Translations under genes and position numbers: made by a program | Shown: positions 24,050 to 33,235 of the stretch, in pieces | How the letters are laid out: each line of letters starts with the position of its first letter | How positions within the stretch are numbered: position 1 is the first letter of the stretch | Notes under the pieces: model-generated | Seen by the model: only the letters and a program-made list of their open reading frames with translations | Databases searched by the model: none | Told to the model about the DNA's origin: nothing | Source: Acidobacteriota bacterium | Lineage (GTDB): Bacteria; Acidobacteriota; Terriglobia; Bryobacterales; Bryobacteraceae | Direction: 5' to 3' | Length of the DNA stretch: 37,851 bases | Assembly: GCA_016178155.1 (NCBI GenBank) | Contig: JACOTZ010000262.1 | Span: forward strand, 1 to 37,851

Positions 24050-25048
24050 ATGAAAGCATGTCTCCTGCGCGCGCCCGCACGCGTTGAGTCGCAGCCACTC
24101 GAGCTGGCTGACGTGCCCGTACCCCGGCCCGGGCCTGAACAGGTGTTGATTCGCGTGCTGGCCTGCGGTATCTGCCGCACCGATCTGCACGTGGTCGAGG
24201 GAGAGCTGCCGCCGCGCGGGCAACCAGTCATTCCGGGCCACCAGGTGGTTGGCATCGTGGAGCAGAGCGGCGCCGCCGGACTCGCGACTGGCAGCATGGC
24301 TGGCGTCCCCTGGCTGCATCGCACCTGCGGCGCCTGCGAATACTGCCGCGACGGCAAGGAAAATCTCTGCGAGCGCGCGGATTTCACCGGGTACACGGTG
24401 AATGGCGGCTATGCCAAATACATCGTTGCGCCTGCCGCGTTTGTCTACCCGGTGCCGGCCGGCTTCAGCGAGCTGCAGGCGGCGCCGCTGCTGTGTGCCG
24501 GCATCATCGGATTCCGAGCGCTCCGCCTGAGCGGCATTGCGCCGGGACAGAAGCTCGGGCTGTACGGGTTCGGCGCCGCCGCACACGTCGGCATTCAAGT
24601 CGCCCGACATTGGGGCATCGAGGTGTACGTGTGCACCCGTGACGAGCGCCACCGTAGTCTCGCGCGGGAGCTCGGTGCGGTGTGGGCGGGCGCAGCCGCG
24701 GAGGAGCCGCCCGAGAAGCTGCATGCTTCGATCATCTTTGCGCCCGCCGGCGAGCTGGTCCCGCCCGCGCTCGCGGCGCTCCGCAAGGGCGGCTCGCTGG
24801 TGCTCGCGGGTATCCACATGAGCCCGCTGCCGCCTCTCGAATACGGGTTGCTGTATCACGAGCGGATCATCCGCAGCGTCGCCAATAATACGCGGCGGGA
24901 CGGCATCGATTTTCTCGAGCTGGCGGCCCGCATCCCGATTGAGACGCAGATCCAGATCTTTCCGCTCGACCAGGCAAACGAGGGTCTTCTCAAGCTCAAG
25001 CGCGACGCCATCCGCGGCGCCGCGGTGCTGCAGGTAGCCTCCCGGTAG
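24050..25048 (+). CDS. Zinc-dependent alcohol dehydrogenase family protein
   Basis: A 332-residue medium-chain dehydrogenase/reductase. Catalytic zinc ligands are Cys42 (GICRTD), His64 (PGHQVVG, with Gln instead of the commoner Glu) and probably Cys149. The structural zinc lobe is complete: Cys93, Cys96, Cys99 and Cys107 ([15 protein letters not shown]). The Rossmann motif [12 protein letters not shown] lies near 169-180. It fits the TIGR02822-type branch of zinc alcohol dehydrogenases. It probably oxidises alcohols or reduces aldehydes with NAD(P); the substrate cannot be told. GGAG lies just before the ATG. It converges with the MBL gene. Confidence 0.87.
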   Translation: MKACLLRAPARVESQPLELADVPVPRPGPEQVLIRVLACGICRTDLHVVEGELPPRGQPVIPGHQVVGIVEQSGAAGLATGSMAGVPWLHRTCGACEYCRDGKENLCERADFTGYTVNGGYAKYIVAPAAFVYPVPAGFSELQAAPLLCAGIIGFRALRLSGIAPGQKLGLYGFGAAAHVGIQVARHWGIEVYVCTRDERHRSLARELGAVWAGAAAEEPPEKLHASIIFAPAGELVPPALAALRKGGSLVLAGIHMSPLPPLEYGLLYHERIIRSVANNTRRDGIDFLELAARIPIETQIQIFPLDQANEGLLKLKRDAIRGAAVLQVASR

Positions 25049-25103
25049 CCGTCCGCATGTCATGAGCGGGGCCGGTGCGGCGCGGCCTGGGGGCAGGTTG
25101 GGC

Positions 25104-25838
25104 TCACAGGCAATTCGGACCGGGAACGATCTCCAGACCGTCGTAGGCCAGGGCGACACGGACACCCCGCGCCGCGCCTTCGCGCCGCAATCGCGATTCC
25201 ACCGTCTCGTGATCTGCTTTGACGATTTCCGAGCCGCAGTGCGTGAAGACGGCTTGCGGCACTCCCTCGCGCTCGCACCACCCGATTTGCGCCAGAACGG
25301 GCGCATGCCCGATCAGATTATTGCCGCGTTTGCGCACGAGCGGCCTCGATATGCTGGCGCCATCGCCAATGTATAACTGAACACCCGAGAGGGCTTCCCG
25401 CCGCGCATGAATGTACACCAGGTCGGGCACATAAAAGATGGTCTGGCGAGGAGCGGAAATGCGGTATCCGACGGCCGGCGCAAGTAGCGAGTGTTCCACG
25501 GTAAAAGCTTCAAACGTAATGCCTTCGATGACGGCCGGGGTGCGCGGGCGTACGACCTGGCGCCGTTCTATATCAAACTTCCGCAGCCGGTCCCATGTCT
25601 CCGGGGTGGCATAGACCGGACACGGCGCGCCTTGCCGCAGCCCGCCGGCGTGATCCGGATGAGCGTGCGTGAGTACGACCGCATCGAGCGCCAGCTCGCG
25701 CAGGCGATTGCGCCAGTCGAGGCCGCAGTCGATCAGGATGCGTTTGCGAGCGTGCTCGAGGAGCAGAGACGTGTGCCTGCGGTGGCGGCGAGTCCGTGCT
25801 TCGATCTCACCTCGCGTGCCGAGAAAGGTAAGCCTCAT
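25104..25838 (-). CDS. MBL-fold metallo-hydrolase
   Basis: A protein of about 244 residues with the metallo-beta-lactamase fold. The metal motif HAHPDHAGG starts at His58 (His58, His60, Asp62, His63), and further His residues in VEHS, IGHAP and FTHCGSE could complete a two-metal site. The opening MRLTFLGTRGEIEAR and compact size place it in the RNase Z/PhnP-like branch rather than among true beta-lactamases. It is cytoplasmic and its substrate is unknown, perhaps a phosphodiester. ATG 25838 gives a family-like start; GTG 25844 is two codons upstream and closer to AGGAGA. Confidence 0.83.
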   Translation of the reverse strand: MRLTFLGTRGEIEARTRRHRRHTSLLLEHARKRILIDCGLDWRNRLRELALDAVVLTHAHPDHAGGLRQGAPCPVYATPETWDRLRKFDIERRQVVRPRTPAVIEGITFEAFTVEHSLLAPAVGYRISAPRQTIFYVPDLVYIHARREALSGVQLYIGDGASISRPLVRKRGNNLIGHAPVLAQIGWCEREGVPQAVFTHCGSEIVKADHETVESRLRREGAARGVRVALAYDGLEIVPGPNCL

Positions 25839-26058
25839 TCGCACGCAGCGGAATTATCTCCTGAATACGATTTGCCGGCTCATGCTTCATCCGCGAGCAG
25901 CCACCGCCGCCCGGCAGTGCACGCCTGGAAATGTTCCGCATGCCACCTTCCTTGCCGGGGAGATTCGTGCGGCGCCCGTCACTGAGCCGGTGAGTCACGG
26001 TAACAAAAACGTATCGACTGCTGTCCAACTGAGGGCACGTCACCGCGCGGCAGCCGTC

Positions 26059-26565
26059 ATGTCCCGGATCCCACAGGTCGGCGACCTTCAGATTCATCAA
26101 AATCTGGAACATTCCAAGCGCGAGGCGAAGGTGGAACGGGTGGCCTGGGCTTTCTTCCTGCTGATTCTCGCGGCGGCGGTAGCCGGAATACTCGGTCCCG
26201 GACCCCTCAGCCATGCTGTCGCGGGTACGCGCGACTCGGCGCTCTGGATCGAGTACAACCGGTTTGAGCACAGCCGGCGTCCGGGAGAACTAGTGGTGCA
26301 CATAGGCCCGTCGGCGGGCGGCAAGGTGGGGCTTTCCCTGAGCCGCGACTACTTTGAGCGCGTGCAGATCGCGAACATCGAGCCCGCGCCCGAGCGCACC
26401 GTCCTCACGCCCGAGGCTTACATCTACGAATTCGCGCGGGGCGATCCGGCGCGTCCCGCCGCCGTGATCTTGCACTTCGAAGCTCGCCGCGCGGGCTTCA
26501 CGCGCGTGCGCATGCGGCTCGACTCGGGAGCGCAGGTGGGGTTCACCCAGTTTTTCTTCCCGTAG
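26059..26565 (+). CDS. Membrane-anchored protein paired with a DUF421 gene
   Basis: A 168-residue protein with a polar N-terminus ([27 protein letters not shown]), one membrane helix (about 31-52) and a beta-rich outer domain of about 110 residues ([21 protein letters not shown]...). I recognise the layout from unnamed proteins often found immediately before DUF421 genes. The open frame extends left of ATG 26059, but that part is low-quality coding. No Shine-Dalgarno is evident, so the start is tentative. It lies 25 bp before the DUF421 gene and is probably co-transcribed. The function is unknown. Confidence 0.68.
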   Translation: MSRIPQVGDLQIHQNLEHSKREAKVERVAWAFFLLILAAAVAGILGPGPLSHAVAGTRDSALWIEYNRFEHSRRPGELVVHIGPSAGGKVGLSLSRDYFERVQIANIEPAPERTVLTPEAYIYEFARGDPARPAAVILHFEARRAGFTRVRMRLDSGAQVGFTQFFFP

Positions 26566-26590
26566 AAAACAATTCGTCCAGGAGGCAAGC

Positions 26591-27034
26591 ATGGATGCAG
26601 TTGTTCGCGGTTTAGTGGTTTATTTCTTTCTGCTGCTCGTGTTCCGGTTGTCCGGCAACCGCACGCTCAGCCAGGCCACCGCTTTCGATCTCATTCTGCT
26701 GTTGATCATCAGTGAAACCGTGCAGCAGGCAATGGTCGGCACGGATAACTCGATCACGCAGGGATTGCTGCTTGTATTGACGCTGGTGACCACGGATATC
26801 CTGCTGTCGGTGCTGAAAGAACACTCCCAGGTGCTCGACAGATGGATCGACGGCGCGCCGCTCGTGGTGATTGATAACGGCAAACTGCTGCACGACCGAA
26901 TGGCGAAGCTGCGCGTCGACGAGGGTGACATTCTGGCCGCCGCGCGCTCGCTGCAAGGGCTCGAGCGTCTCGACCAAATCAAGTACGCAGTGGTGGAGCG
27001 TAGCGGCGAGATCACCATCGTGCCGCGAAAATAG
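26591..27034 (+). CDS. DUF421 (YetF-type) membrane protein
   Basis: A 147-residue protein with two or three membrane helices (about 3-20, 30-46 and 57-75) and a small cytoplasmic domain with [31 protein letters not shown], the recognisable DUF421/YetF C-terminal pattern. AGGAGG stands six bases before the ATG. The molecular role of the family is not settled; relatives have been linked to envelope or spore functions. It is slightly shorter than many YetF homologues. It probably acts with the anchored protein encoded just upstream. Confidence 0.85.
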   Translation: MDAVVRGLVVYFFLLLVFRLSGNRTLSQATAFDLILLLIISETVQQAMVGTDNSITQGLLLVLTLVTTDILLSVLKEHSQVLDRWIDGAPLVVIDNGKLLHDRMAKLRVDEGDILAAARSLQGLERLDQIKYAVVERSGEITIVPRK

Positions 27035-27182
27035 CGCTCTCCGCCGCCGCGGGTGCGGTTCTCGCCGAGCTCATGCACTGCATTCGGCAATCCAGAGCAT
27101 TCGCGCGTTCCGGCCGCGGACAAGCCCGGCCGGAGCAAGATCACGGGCCGCCGCCGAGCGACAGGCAGCAGCTCGGGGTTGA

Positions 27183-29594
27183 CTATTCGGCCCGCAGTAC
27201 CCGCGCCGGATCCACACGCGCCGCGCGCCAGGCCGGAAGGCAGGAGGCGGCCAGCACACTGGCAACGAGAGCCAGAACCGCGCCGGCAAGGCTGATCGGG
27301 TCGGTGGGACGGATGCCGTAGAGAAACGAGGCGAGCAGCCGTGCGACGGCCAGGTAGCACAGCAGTCCTGCCGCGATGCCGCCCCCGCTGATCAGAAACG
27401 CCTCCCGCGTCATCAGCCACACGATGTCGCCCCTGCCGGCGCCCATCGCCATCCGCACGCCGATTTCCCGTGCCCGCCGCGAAGTCGCGTACTCGGTGAC
27501 GCCGTACACCCCGACCAACGCGAGCACCAGTCCGACCGCCGCGAACGTGCTCAGCAGCACACTGTTCCATAGCGACGGAGCATTGACCCGTGCCAGCTCA
27601 TCCTCGACCCAGCGCGGCTCCGAGGGCGCGATGTCGGGCTCCACGCGCCGCACCGCCGCCCGTACCCTGGCCACCTGCTCCGAACCTGCATGCCTCGACA
27701 GGCGCACAAAAAACAACAGGTGCGGCCAGTTGGTCTGCCGGAACGGGAGGTAGACGTCGGGCAAATCTTCGCGGGGCGCCGTTGGATAGCGCACATCGCC
27801 GGCGATGCCCACGATCTCACGGGGAATATCCACGGGGCCGCGCCCGGCCGGGCTGCTGATCACCACTTGTTTGCCGAGCGCGTCGCCGCCCGGCCAGTAG
27901 CGCCGCGCGAAGCTCTCGCTGACGATCAGCACGGCCGGTGTGTTCTCGCGATCGCGCTCGGTAAACGCGCGGCCGCGCAGCAGCGGGATGCGCAGCACTC
28001 GCAGGTAATCGGGGCTGACCAGGTTAGTCATGGCGGTGGGCCGCTCGGCGCCGGCCCGAGCGGTGAGACCCTCAATCGCGTAGTGCATGCTGAAGAGGCG
28101 CACGCCGTCCACGGGCACGCCGGTGCTGGCGGCGACGGCGTCCTCCCCTGCCACCGCCTTCAGCTCGTTGAGGATGCGCTCGTAGCGCTCGATCGTGCGC
28201 ACTACCGGCTCCTGCCGCGGCAGATAGACCTGGAAGGTGAGCAACCCGTGCGGGTCGTAGCCGCGTTCGGTTTGAAGCACCGTACGCAAGCTCTTGACCA
28301 GCAGCAGCGCGCCGGTCACGAGCACCAGCGAAAGACCGACCTGCGCCGCCACCAGCACGGCTCGCGACCGGCTGCTGCCGGCCGCCCCCGTACCCCCCCT
28401 GGCGCCGGCGTCCTTTAGCGTGTTCGCCACCTCGAGCCGCATTCCATGGCGCGCCGGCGCCAGCCCGAACAGGATTCCCGTGGCTGTGGAGATCAGGAGC
28501 GCATACCCGAGCACCGTGGCATCGATCACCGCCGCCGGCAGGCTCGCGGGTCCGAACCGGGCGATGAGGCCGACGCCACCCCAGGCGATCAGGATTCCGA
28601 GCGCTCCTCCGATGGCGGCGTACAACAGGCTCTCGGCGAGGAGAAGCCGTGCCAGCCGCCCCGGGGTTGCCCCTAGCGCGGTCCGCAGCGCGAGCTCGCG
28701 GCTGCGGCCGAGCGACCGCGCCAGCAGCAGGTGGGCGATGTTGGCGCAGGCGATCAGCAGCAGCATGCCCGCAGCCGCGAACAGCAGGAGCGTGATGTTG
28801 CCAGTGTTGCCGTTCAGCTCCTCGCGCAGCGAGATCACGTCCACGCCCCAGCCTTTGTTAGTGGCCGGACGCGCCCGCTCGAGCCGGCCCGCGATCGCCC
28901 GCATTTCGGCGGTGGCTTGCGCGCGCGCCACCCGGTCGCGCAACAACGCACAGGCGACCAGATTGTGTTTATCCATCCCGCCCGGATCGTCAAACGTCCG
29001 TGGCACCCACATGCTCGCCTGGGCATGGTTGAAATCAAAACCGGCCGGCAGGACGCCGATAATCGTGTAGGGGGTCCCACTGAGAACGATCGACTGACCG
29101 AGCGCGGAGCGATCCCCTCCGTAGCGCCGCAGCCAATAGGCGTGGCTGAGCACGGCGACTTTGGATTTTCCCGGCTGTTCCTCATCGGCGGCGAACCCGC
29201 GGCCCTCGGCGGCGCCGACACCGAGAATCGTGAAGAAGCTCGGCCCGACGACGCCCACCTTCACATGTTCGACCACGCCAGCCGCAGCCACGCTCGCCAC
29301 ACCGATACTGACTGCCGCCATCTCCGAGAACGATTGCGCCTGCCGCCGCCATTCGAGGAGGTCGCGCGCCGAAACCAGATTCGGTGCCCCCGACGGCGGA
29401 ATCGTCTGCCGGATGACGAGCACTCGCTCGCCGTTGGGATATGGCAGCGGGCGCAGCAGCACGGCATTCAGAACGCTGAAAACCGCGATATTTGCGCCGA
29501 TGCCGAGCGCCAGTGTGCTGATGAGGGTCAAAGAAAAGGTCGGGTTACGCAACAGCGTACGCCCGCCGTATCGAAGCTCCTGGAGCGCGCTCAA
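27183..29594 (-). CDS. Acidobacterial duplicated orphan permease (FtsX/MacB type)
   Basis: An 803-residue membrane protein made of two FtsX-like permease units. It opens with LRYGGRTLLRNPTFSLTLISTLALGIGANIAVFSVLNAVLL, the standard start of the ADOP group (TIGR03434 type), followed by a MacB-type periplasmic domain (about 45-240). A first three-helix FtsX unit lies at about 270-385, then a second start helix near 410-430, a second periplasmic domain and a second FtsX unit at about 680-795 (VYGVTEYATSRRAREIGVRMAMGA). No ATPase gene is next to it, as is usual for these 'orphan' permeases. Relatives are antibiotic/lipoprotein exporter subunits; the cargo is unknown. Acidobacteria carry many paralogues. 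Confidence 0.9.
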   Translation of the reverse strand: MSALQELRYGGRTLLRNPTFSLTLISTLALGIGANIAVFSVLNAVLLRPLPYPNGERVLVIRQTIPPSGAPNLVSARDLLEWRRQAQSFSEMAAVSIGVASVAAAGVVEHVKVGVVGPSFFTILGVGAAEGRGFAADEEQPGKSKVAVLSHAYWLRRYGGDRSALGQSIVLSGTPYTIIGVLPAGFDFNHAQASMWVPRTFDDPGGMDKHNLVACALLRDRVARAQATAEMRAIAGRLERARPATNKGWGVDVISLREELNGNTGNITLLLFAAAGMLLLIACANIAHLLLARSLGRSRELALRTALGATPGRLARLLLAESLLYAAIGGALGILIAWGGVGLIARFGPASLPAAVIDATVLGYALLISTATGILFGLAPARHGMRLEVANTLKDAGARGGTGAAGSSRSRAVLVAAQVGLSLVLVTGALLLVKSLRTVLQTERGYDPHGLLTFQVYLPRQEPVVRTIERYERILNELKAVAGEDAVAASTGVPVDGVRLFSMHYAIEGLTARAGAERPTAMTNLVSPDYLRVLRIPLLRGRAFTERDRENTPAVLIVSESFARRYWPGGDALGKQVVISSPAGRGPVDIPREIVGIAGDVRYPTAPREDLPDVYLPFRQTNWPHLLFFVRLSRHAGSEQVARVRAAVRRVEPDIAPSEPRWVEDELARVNAPSLWNSVLLSTFAAVGLVLALVGVYGVTEYATSRRAREIGVRMAMGAGRGDIVWLMTREAFLISGGGIAAGLLCYLAVARLLASFLYGIRPTDPISLAGAVLALVASVLAASCLPAWRAARVDPARVLRAE

Positions 29595-29728
29595 CCGAAA
29601 AACTTATATCACAGTGCGGGCGCGCAGCTGCAGCCCGGCAGTGAACAGGGGCGGCCCGGCGCCGCAGGACAGAGTCACACACCCAGGCATGGAATACGGC
29701 TCAGAGTTCCCCGCGCGGGCCTCCGGCG

Positions 29729-32143
29729 TCAATGCAGGGATTGTTCGATGGCTGCGTCGAGCCACTCGGGCCGTTTGAGCACTTCGCGCGGGCGGCTGCC
29801 GTCGGGCGGTCCAATGATGCCCTCGCGCTGCATCATGTCGAGGATCCGGGCGGCGCGTCCGTAGCCGAGCCGCAGCCGCCGCTGCAGGATCGAGGTGGAT
29901 GCCTTGCCCATCTCCAGCACGACGCGCACGGCGTCCACATACAGCGGATCCGCCTCGCCATCCAACTCATCGCTCTGCCCTTCCTCGTCGTCTTCCGGAG
30001 GCTTGACCAGGAACGTCTGGTCGTAGTCAGGGGCTGCCTGCTGTTTCCAGAAGTCGACCACGGCCTCGATCTCGCGCTCTGTCACGAAGGCCCCATGCAC
30101 GCGGGTGAGCCGCGACGAGCCAGGCGGCAGGAACAGCATGTCGCCTTTTCCGAGCAGGTGCTCCGATCCCATGACGTCCAGAATGGTGCGGGAGTCTACC
30201 CGTGTGGCCACCCGGAAGCTGATTCGCGCGGGGAAGTTTGCCTTGATGAGACCCGTGATCACGTCCACGCTCGGCCGCTGAGTCGCGAGCACCAGGTGCA
30301 TGCCGACGGCGCGCGCCATCTGCGCGAGGCGGGTGACCGCCTCCTCCACACCGGCGCGCTCGATCATCATCAGATCGGCCAGCTCGTCGATCAGGATCAG
30401 AATATAGGGGAGCGGCTGGAGATCCTCGGGCCCGGCCTCTTCGTCCTCGAACAGATTGCGCGGAACCTGCTGCAGTTGCCGCACTTTGCGGTTGAACTGC
30501 TCGATATTGCGGACGCCCTGTTCGGCCAGCAGCTTCAGGCGGCGCTCCATTTCGAGCACCGCGTTTTTCAAGGCATTGGTCGCCTTGCGAGGATCCGTAA
30601 TCACCGGCGTGAGAAGGTGCGGGATGCCCTCGTAGATGCCCAGCTCGACGCGCTTGGGATCGATCATGATCATGCGCACGTCGTTCGGCGTCGACTTGAA
30701 CAGCATCGACATGATCATGGTGTTGAGCATCACGCTCTTGCCCGAGCCCGTCGAGCCTGCGATCAGCAGGTGCGGCATCGAATCGAGGGGAGCCACCTTG
30801 ATCCGCCCGCTGATGTCTTTGCCGAGCGAAATCGTGATCGGCGAGTTGGAATTGTAAAACTCCTCGGACTCGAGCACCTGGCGCAGGCTGATCACCTCGC
30901 GCACGCGATTCGGCACCTCGATCCCGACGGTCGGCTTGCCCGGAATGCGCTCGATCAGCACGGACTCGGTCTGAAGGCCCAGGCACAGGTCCTCGTTGAG
31001 CGCCGTGATCCGGTTGTACTTGATCCCCGCTTCGGGCTTGAACTCGAACGTGGTGACCACGGGACCCGGGTTGATCTGCACCACGGACCCCAGCACGTTG
31101 AATTCTTCGAACTTGGCCTTAATGCGGGCGGCGGTTTCTTTCAGTTCGACGCTGTCATAGGGAGGCCGCCCCGAAGGCTCGGCGAGAAGATCGGTCGAGG
31201 GCAGCCGGAAATGCGAAGCGGTTTTCCTGGCGTCTTTCTTCGCGGCTGCCGGAGGAGGCGGCGGTGGCGCGGCCTTGCGCGCTGGCACGAAATCTTCGAG
31301 CGACCGGATGGGAATTTCACCGTCCGCCGCCTCTGTGGCGGCAGACGCCGGCGCTTCGGGTGGAGGAGGCGCGGGTGCGCGCGTCGCGCGGGCGGGCTCG
31401 GGCGCGTGAAGGATGACTTCCGGGGGCGGCGCCGCCTGCCGGGCCTGCTCGCGCTCCTTTCTTTCACGCCGCTTCGCTTCCCGGGCGCGGATCTTTTCGA
31501 GCCTGCGATGCCGCCGCATGTCCTGCCAGACCAGCCAGCGCGAGCGCACGCGCCGAGCCACCGCGAGCGGGCCCGCAAACCACCGCGCGAGTTTTGCCAT
31601 GGAAAACGTCGATACGAGATAGATCGAGACAAACAGCGCCGCCGCGGTCGCGAGCACCGCGCCCGTGCGGTTGAGGTTCAACACCAGCCAGTCGGCGAGC
31701 AGAATCCCGGCGACTCCGCCCGGGCTGATCGTGCCCGAGAAGACCCGCCAGCCGGGGCCGAGCGACAGGGCCGTGCAGAATCCAAACAGCAGCACGACCG
31801 CGCCCGCGCTCTTAATGAACTGCGCCTCGATCAGTTCGCAGCGCAGCCACTTCCACGCGAGCGCCACGATCAGCGCCGGAATCACAAAGGCGCCAAGCCC
31901 GAGCATCTGCAGGCTCAAGTCGGCAAGCTGGGCGCCGCGCAGGCCGATCAGGTTGAAAGAATCGTGGGAACCAGTCGCGGTGTTAAGTGACGGGTCGGCG
32001 GGGTGGTACGAGACGAGACAGAGAATATAGCCGAGTGCGAGCAGCATGTACACGCCACCCGCGACCTCATTGAGGCGTACGTGCCGGGTCGGACCCAATA
32101 ACTTCATCCGCTGGGCGGAAGAAGCAAGCCAGAGCATTTTCAT
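29729..32143 (-). CDS. ftsK: DNA translocase FtsK/SpoIIIE
   Basis: A septal DNA pump of about 804 residues. The N-terminal part has four membrane helices (about 25-165), followed by a basic and Pro/Ala-rich linker (about 190-300) and the alpha/beta motor. The Walker A motif GSTGSGKS is near residue 460 and the Walker B motif ILILIDELADLMM near 585. The C-terminal gamma domain (about 733-804, LRLGYGRAARILDMMQREGIIGP) normally reads polar DNA motifs (KOPS/SRS). It clears chromosome ends at division and activates dimer resolution. I chose ATG 32143; the open frame runs to 32344 but the extra residues are not family-like. No strong Shine-Dalgarno is seen. Confidence 0.93.
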   Translation of the reverse strand: MKMLWLASSAQRMKLLGPTRHVRLNEVAGGVYMLLALGYILCLVSYHPADPSLNTATGSHDSFNLIGLRGAQLADLSLQMLGLGAFVIPALIVALAWKWLRCELIEAQFIKSAGAVVLLFGFCTALSLGPGWRVFSGTISPGGVAGILLADWLVLNLNRTGAVLATAAALFVSIYLVSTFSMAKLARWFAGPLAVARRVRSRWLVWQDMRRHRRLEKIRAREAKRRERKEREQARQAAPPPEVILHAPEPARATRAPAPPPPEAPASAATEAADGEIPIRSLEDFVPARKAAPPPPPPAAAKKDARKTASHFRLPSTDLLAEPSGRPPYDSVELKETAARIKAKFEEFNVLGSVVQINPGPVVTTFEFKPEAGIKYNRITALNEDLCLGLQTESVLIERIPGKPTVGIEVPNRVREVISLRQVLESEEFYNSNSPITISLGKDISGRIKVAPLDSMPHLLIAGSTGSGKSVMLNTMIMSMLFKSTPNDVRMIMIDPKRVELGIYEGIPHLLTPVITDPRKATNALKNAVLEMERRLKLLAEQGVRNIEQFNRKVRQLQQVPRNLFEDEEAGPEDLQPLPYILILIDELADLMMIERAGVEEAVTRLAQMARAVGMHLVLATQRPSVDVITGLIKANFPARISFRVATRVDSRTILDVMGSEHLLGKGDMLFLPPGSSRLTRVHGAFVTEREIEAVVDFWKQQAAPDYDQTFLVKPPEDDEEGQSDELDGEADPLYVDAVRVVLEMGKASTSILQRRLRLGYGRAARILDMMQREGIIGPPDGSRPREVLKRPEWLDAAIEQSLH

Positions 32144-32379
32144 TATGACAGAAACCGGTGTGCAGTTCACCGAGGCCAGAGGTGCAAGATCGTGCCGCCG
32201 CCCGCTGGGTCGCAGATTTCTGTTGATCGCGGTGGTGCCGGGCCGCGGGATTGATGGAGTGTGGCGTGCCGCCCGCTTGCCTACGCACACGGCTCGAAAG
32301 CCTTCATTCCGAGCCGCGACGGTAAGGAGCGGAGCGGTTGTCAAATATCAAGGGTGGCGGCACGCGGGCCTTGGAGCTG

Positions 32380-33201
32380 CTACTTGAGGCCGGCCGCCGC
32401 CAGCCCGAGCACCACCACGCCGAAGATAATTCGATACCAGATAAAAACTTTCAAGCTGTGGCTGCGCAGGTACTGCAAGAGCAGCCGAATTACAACGCAG
32501 CCGACCGCGGTGCTCACCGTGACCCCCACCACGAACGCCCAGCCCTTGCCCGCTGGAATCCCGCCGTGCTTCCAGAGATCGTAAGAGGCCTTCAAGGCCG
32601 CGCCCCCGATCGCCGGAGTTGACAACAGGAAGGAGAATCGAGCGGCTGCGTGCCGGTCGATGTTGCGGAACAGCGCCGCGGTAATGGTGATGCCGCTGCG
32701 CGAGGTCCCCGGCACCACTGCGATCGCCTGTGCCAGCCCGATCACGCCTGCGTCGGCGACTCCCATGCCCGCCATATTGCGTTCGCGTCTGCTGATGTGA
32801 TCGGCCACGGCCATGACGATTCCCACGGTAATCAGCGACACGCCGATCACGTACGGGCTCCGCCAGGAAGTCTCGGCCAGATCTTGAAAGAGCAGCCCGG
32901 TAATGCCGACGGGGATCGAGCCGAGCGCGATCAGCCAGAGCAGGCGGGGGTTTGCGCGCAATTCGGGATCGCTGCCCCAGGTCCGGCCGAAACCGTTCGC
33001 CAGCACCTGCATCCAGTCACGCGCGAAATAGATCAGCACCGCCGCGAGTGTGCCGAAATGCAGAGCGATGTCGAAGATGAGCCCCTGGTCCTCCCAGCCG
33101 AACAGCCAGGGCGCGAGCGCCAGGTGCGCCGAGCTGCTGATCGGCAGGAACTCGGTGAGAGCTTGGACGACGGCGAGGATCACCACCTGGTAGAGCGCCA
33201 T
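32380..33201 (-). CDS. uppP: Undecaprenyl-diphosphate phosphatase UppP (BacA)
   Basis: A 273-residue polytopic membrane enzyme that removes a phosphate from undecaprenyl diphosphate, regenerating the lipid carrier of cell-wall synthesis. Both signature stretches are present: TEFLPISSSAHL near residue 18 and VVPGTSRSG near 165. About eight membrane helices are visible. The ATG at 33201 gives the usual family start (MALYQVVILAVVQALTEF); ATG 33219 would add six residues. It is divergent from pyk with only 34 bp between the start codons, so the two promoters must overlap each other or the coding regions. Confidence 0.95.
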   Translation of the reverse strand: MALYQVVILAVVQALTEFLPISSSAHLALAPWLFGWEDQGLIFDIALHFGTLAAVLIYFARDWMQVLANGFGRTWGSDPELRANPRLLWLIALGSIPVGITGLLFQDLAETSWRSPYVIGVSLITVGIVMAVADHISRRERNMAGMGVADAGVIGLAQAIAVVPGTSRSGITITAALFRNIDRHAAARFSFLLSTPAIGGAALKASYDLWKHGGIPAGKGWAFVVGVTVSTAVGCVVIRLLLQYLRSHSLKVFIWYRIIFGVVVLGLAAAGLK

Positions 33202-33235
33202 AATGGACGAATCAGCCATCGTAGCGTACGCCCGC

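Noticed and set aside
29732-31990. 752-codon open frame on the plus strand
   Set aside because: Antisense to ftsK, with a His/Arg-rich product lacking any recognisable domain; the ftsK motifs are complete.
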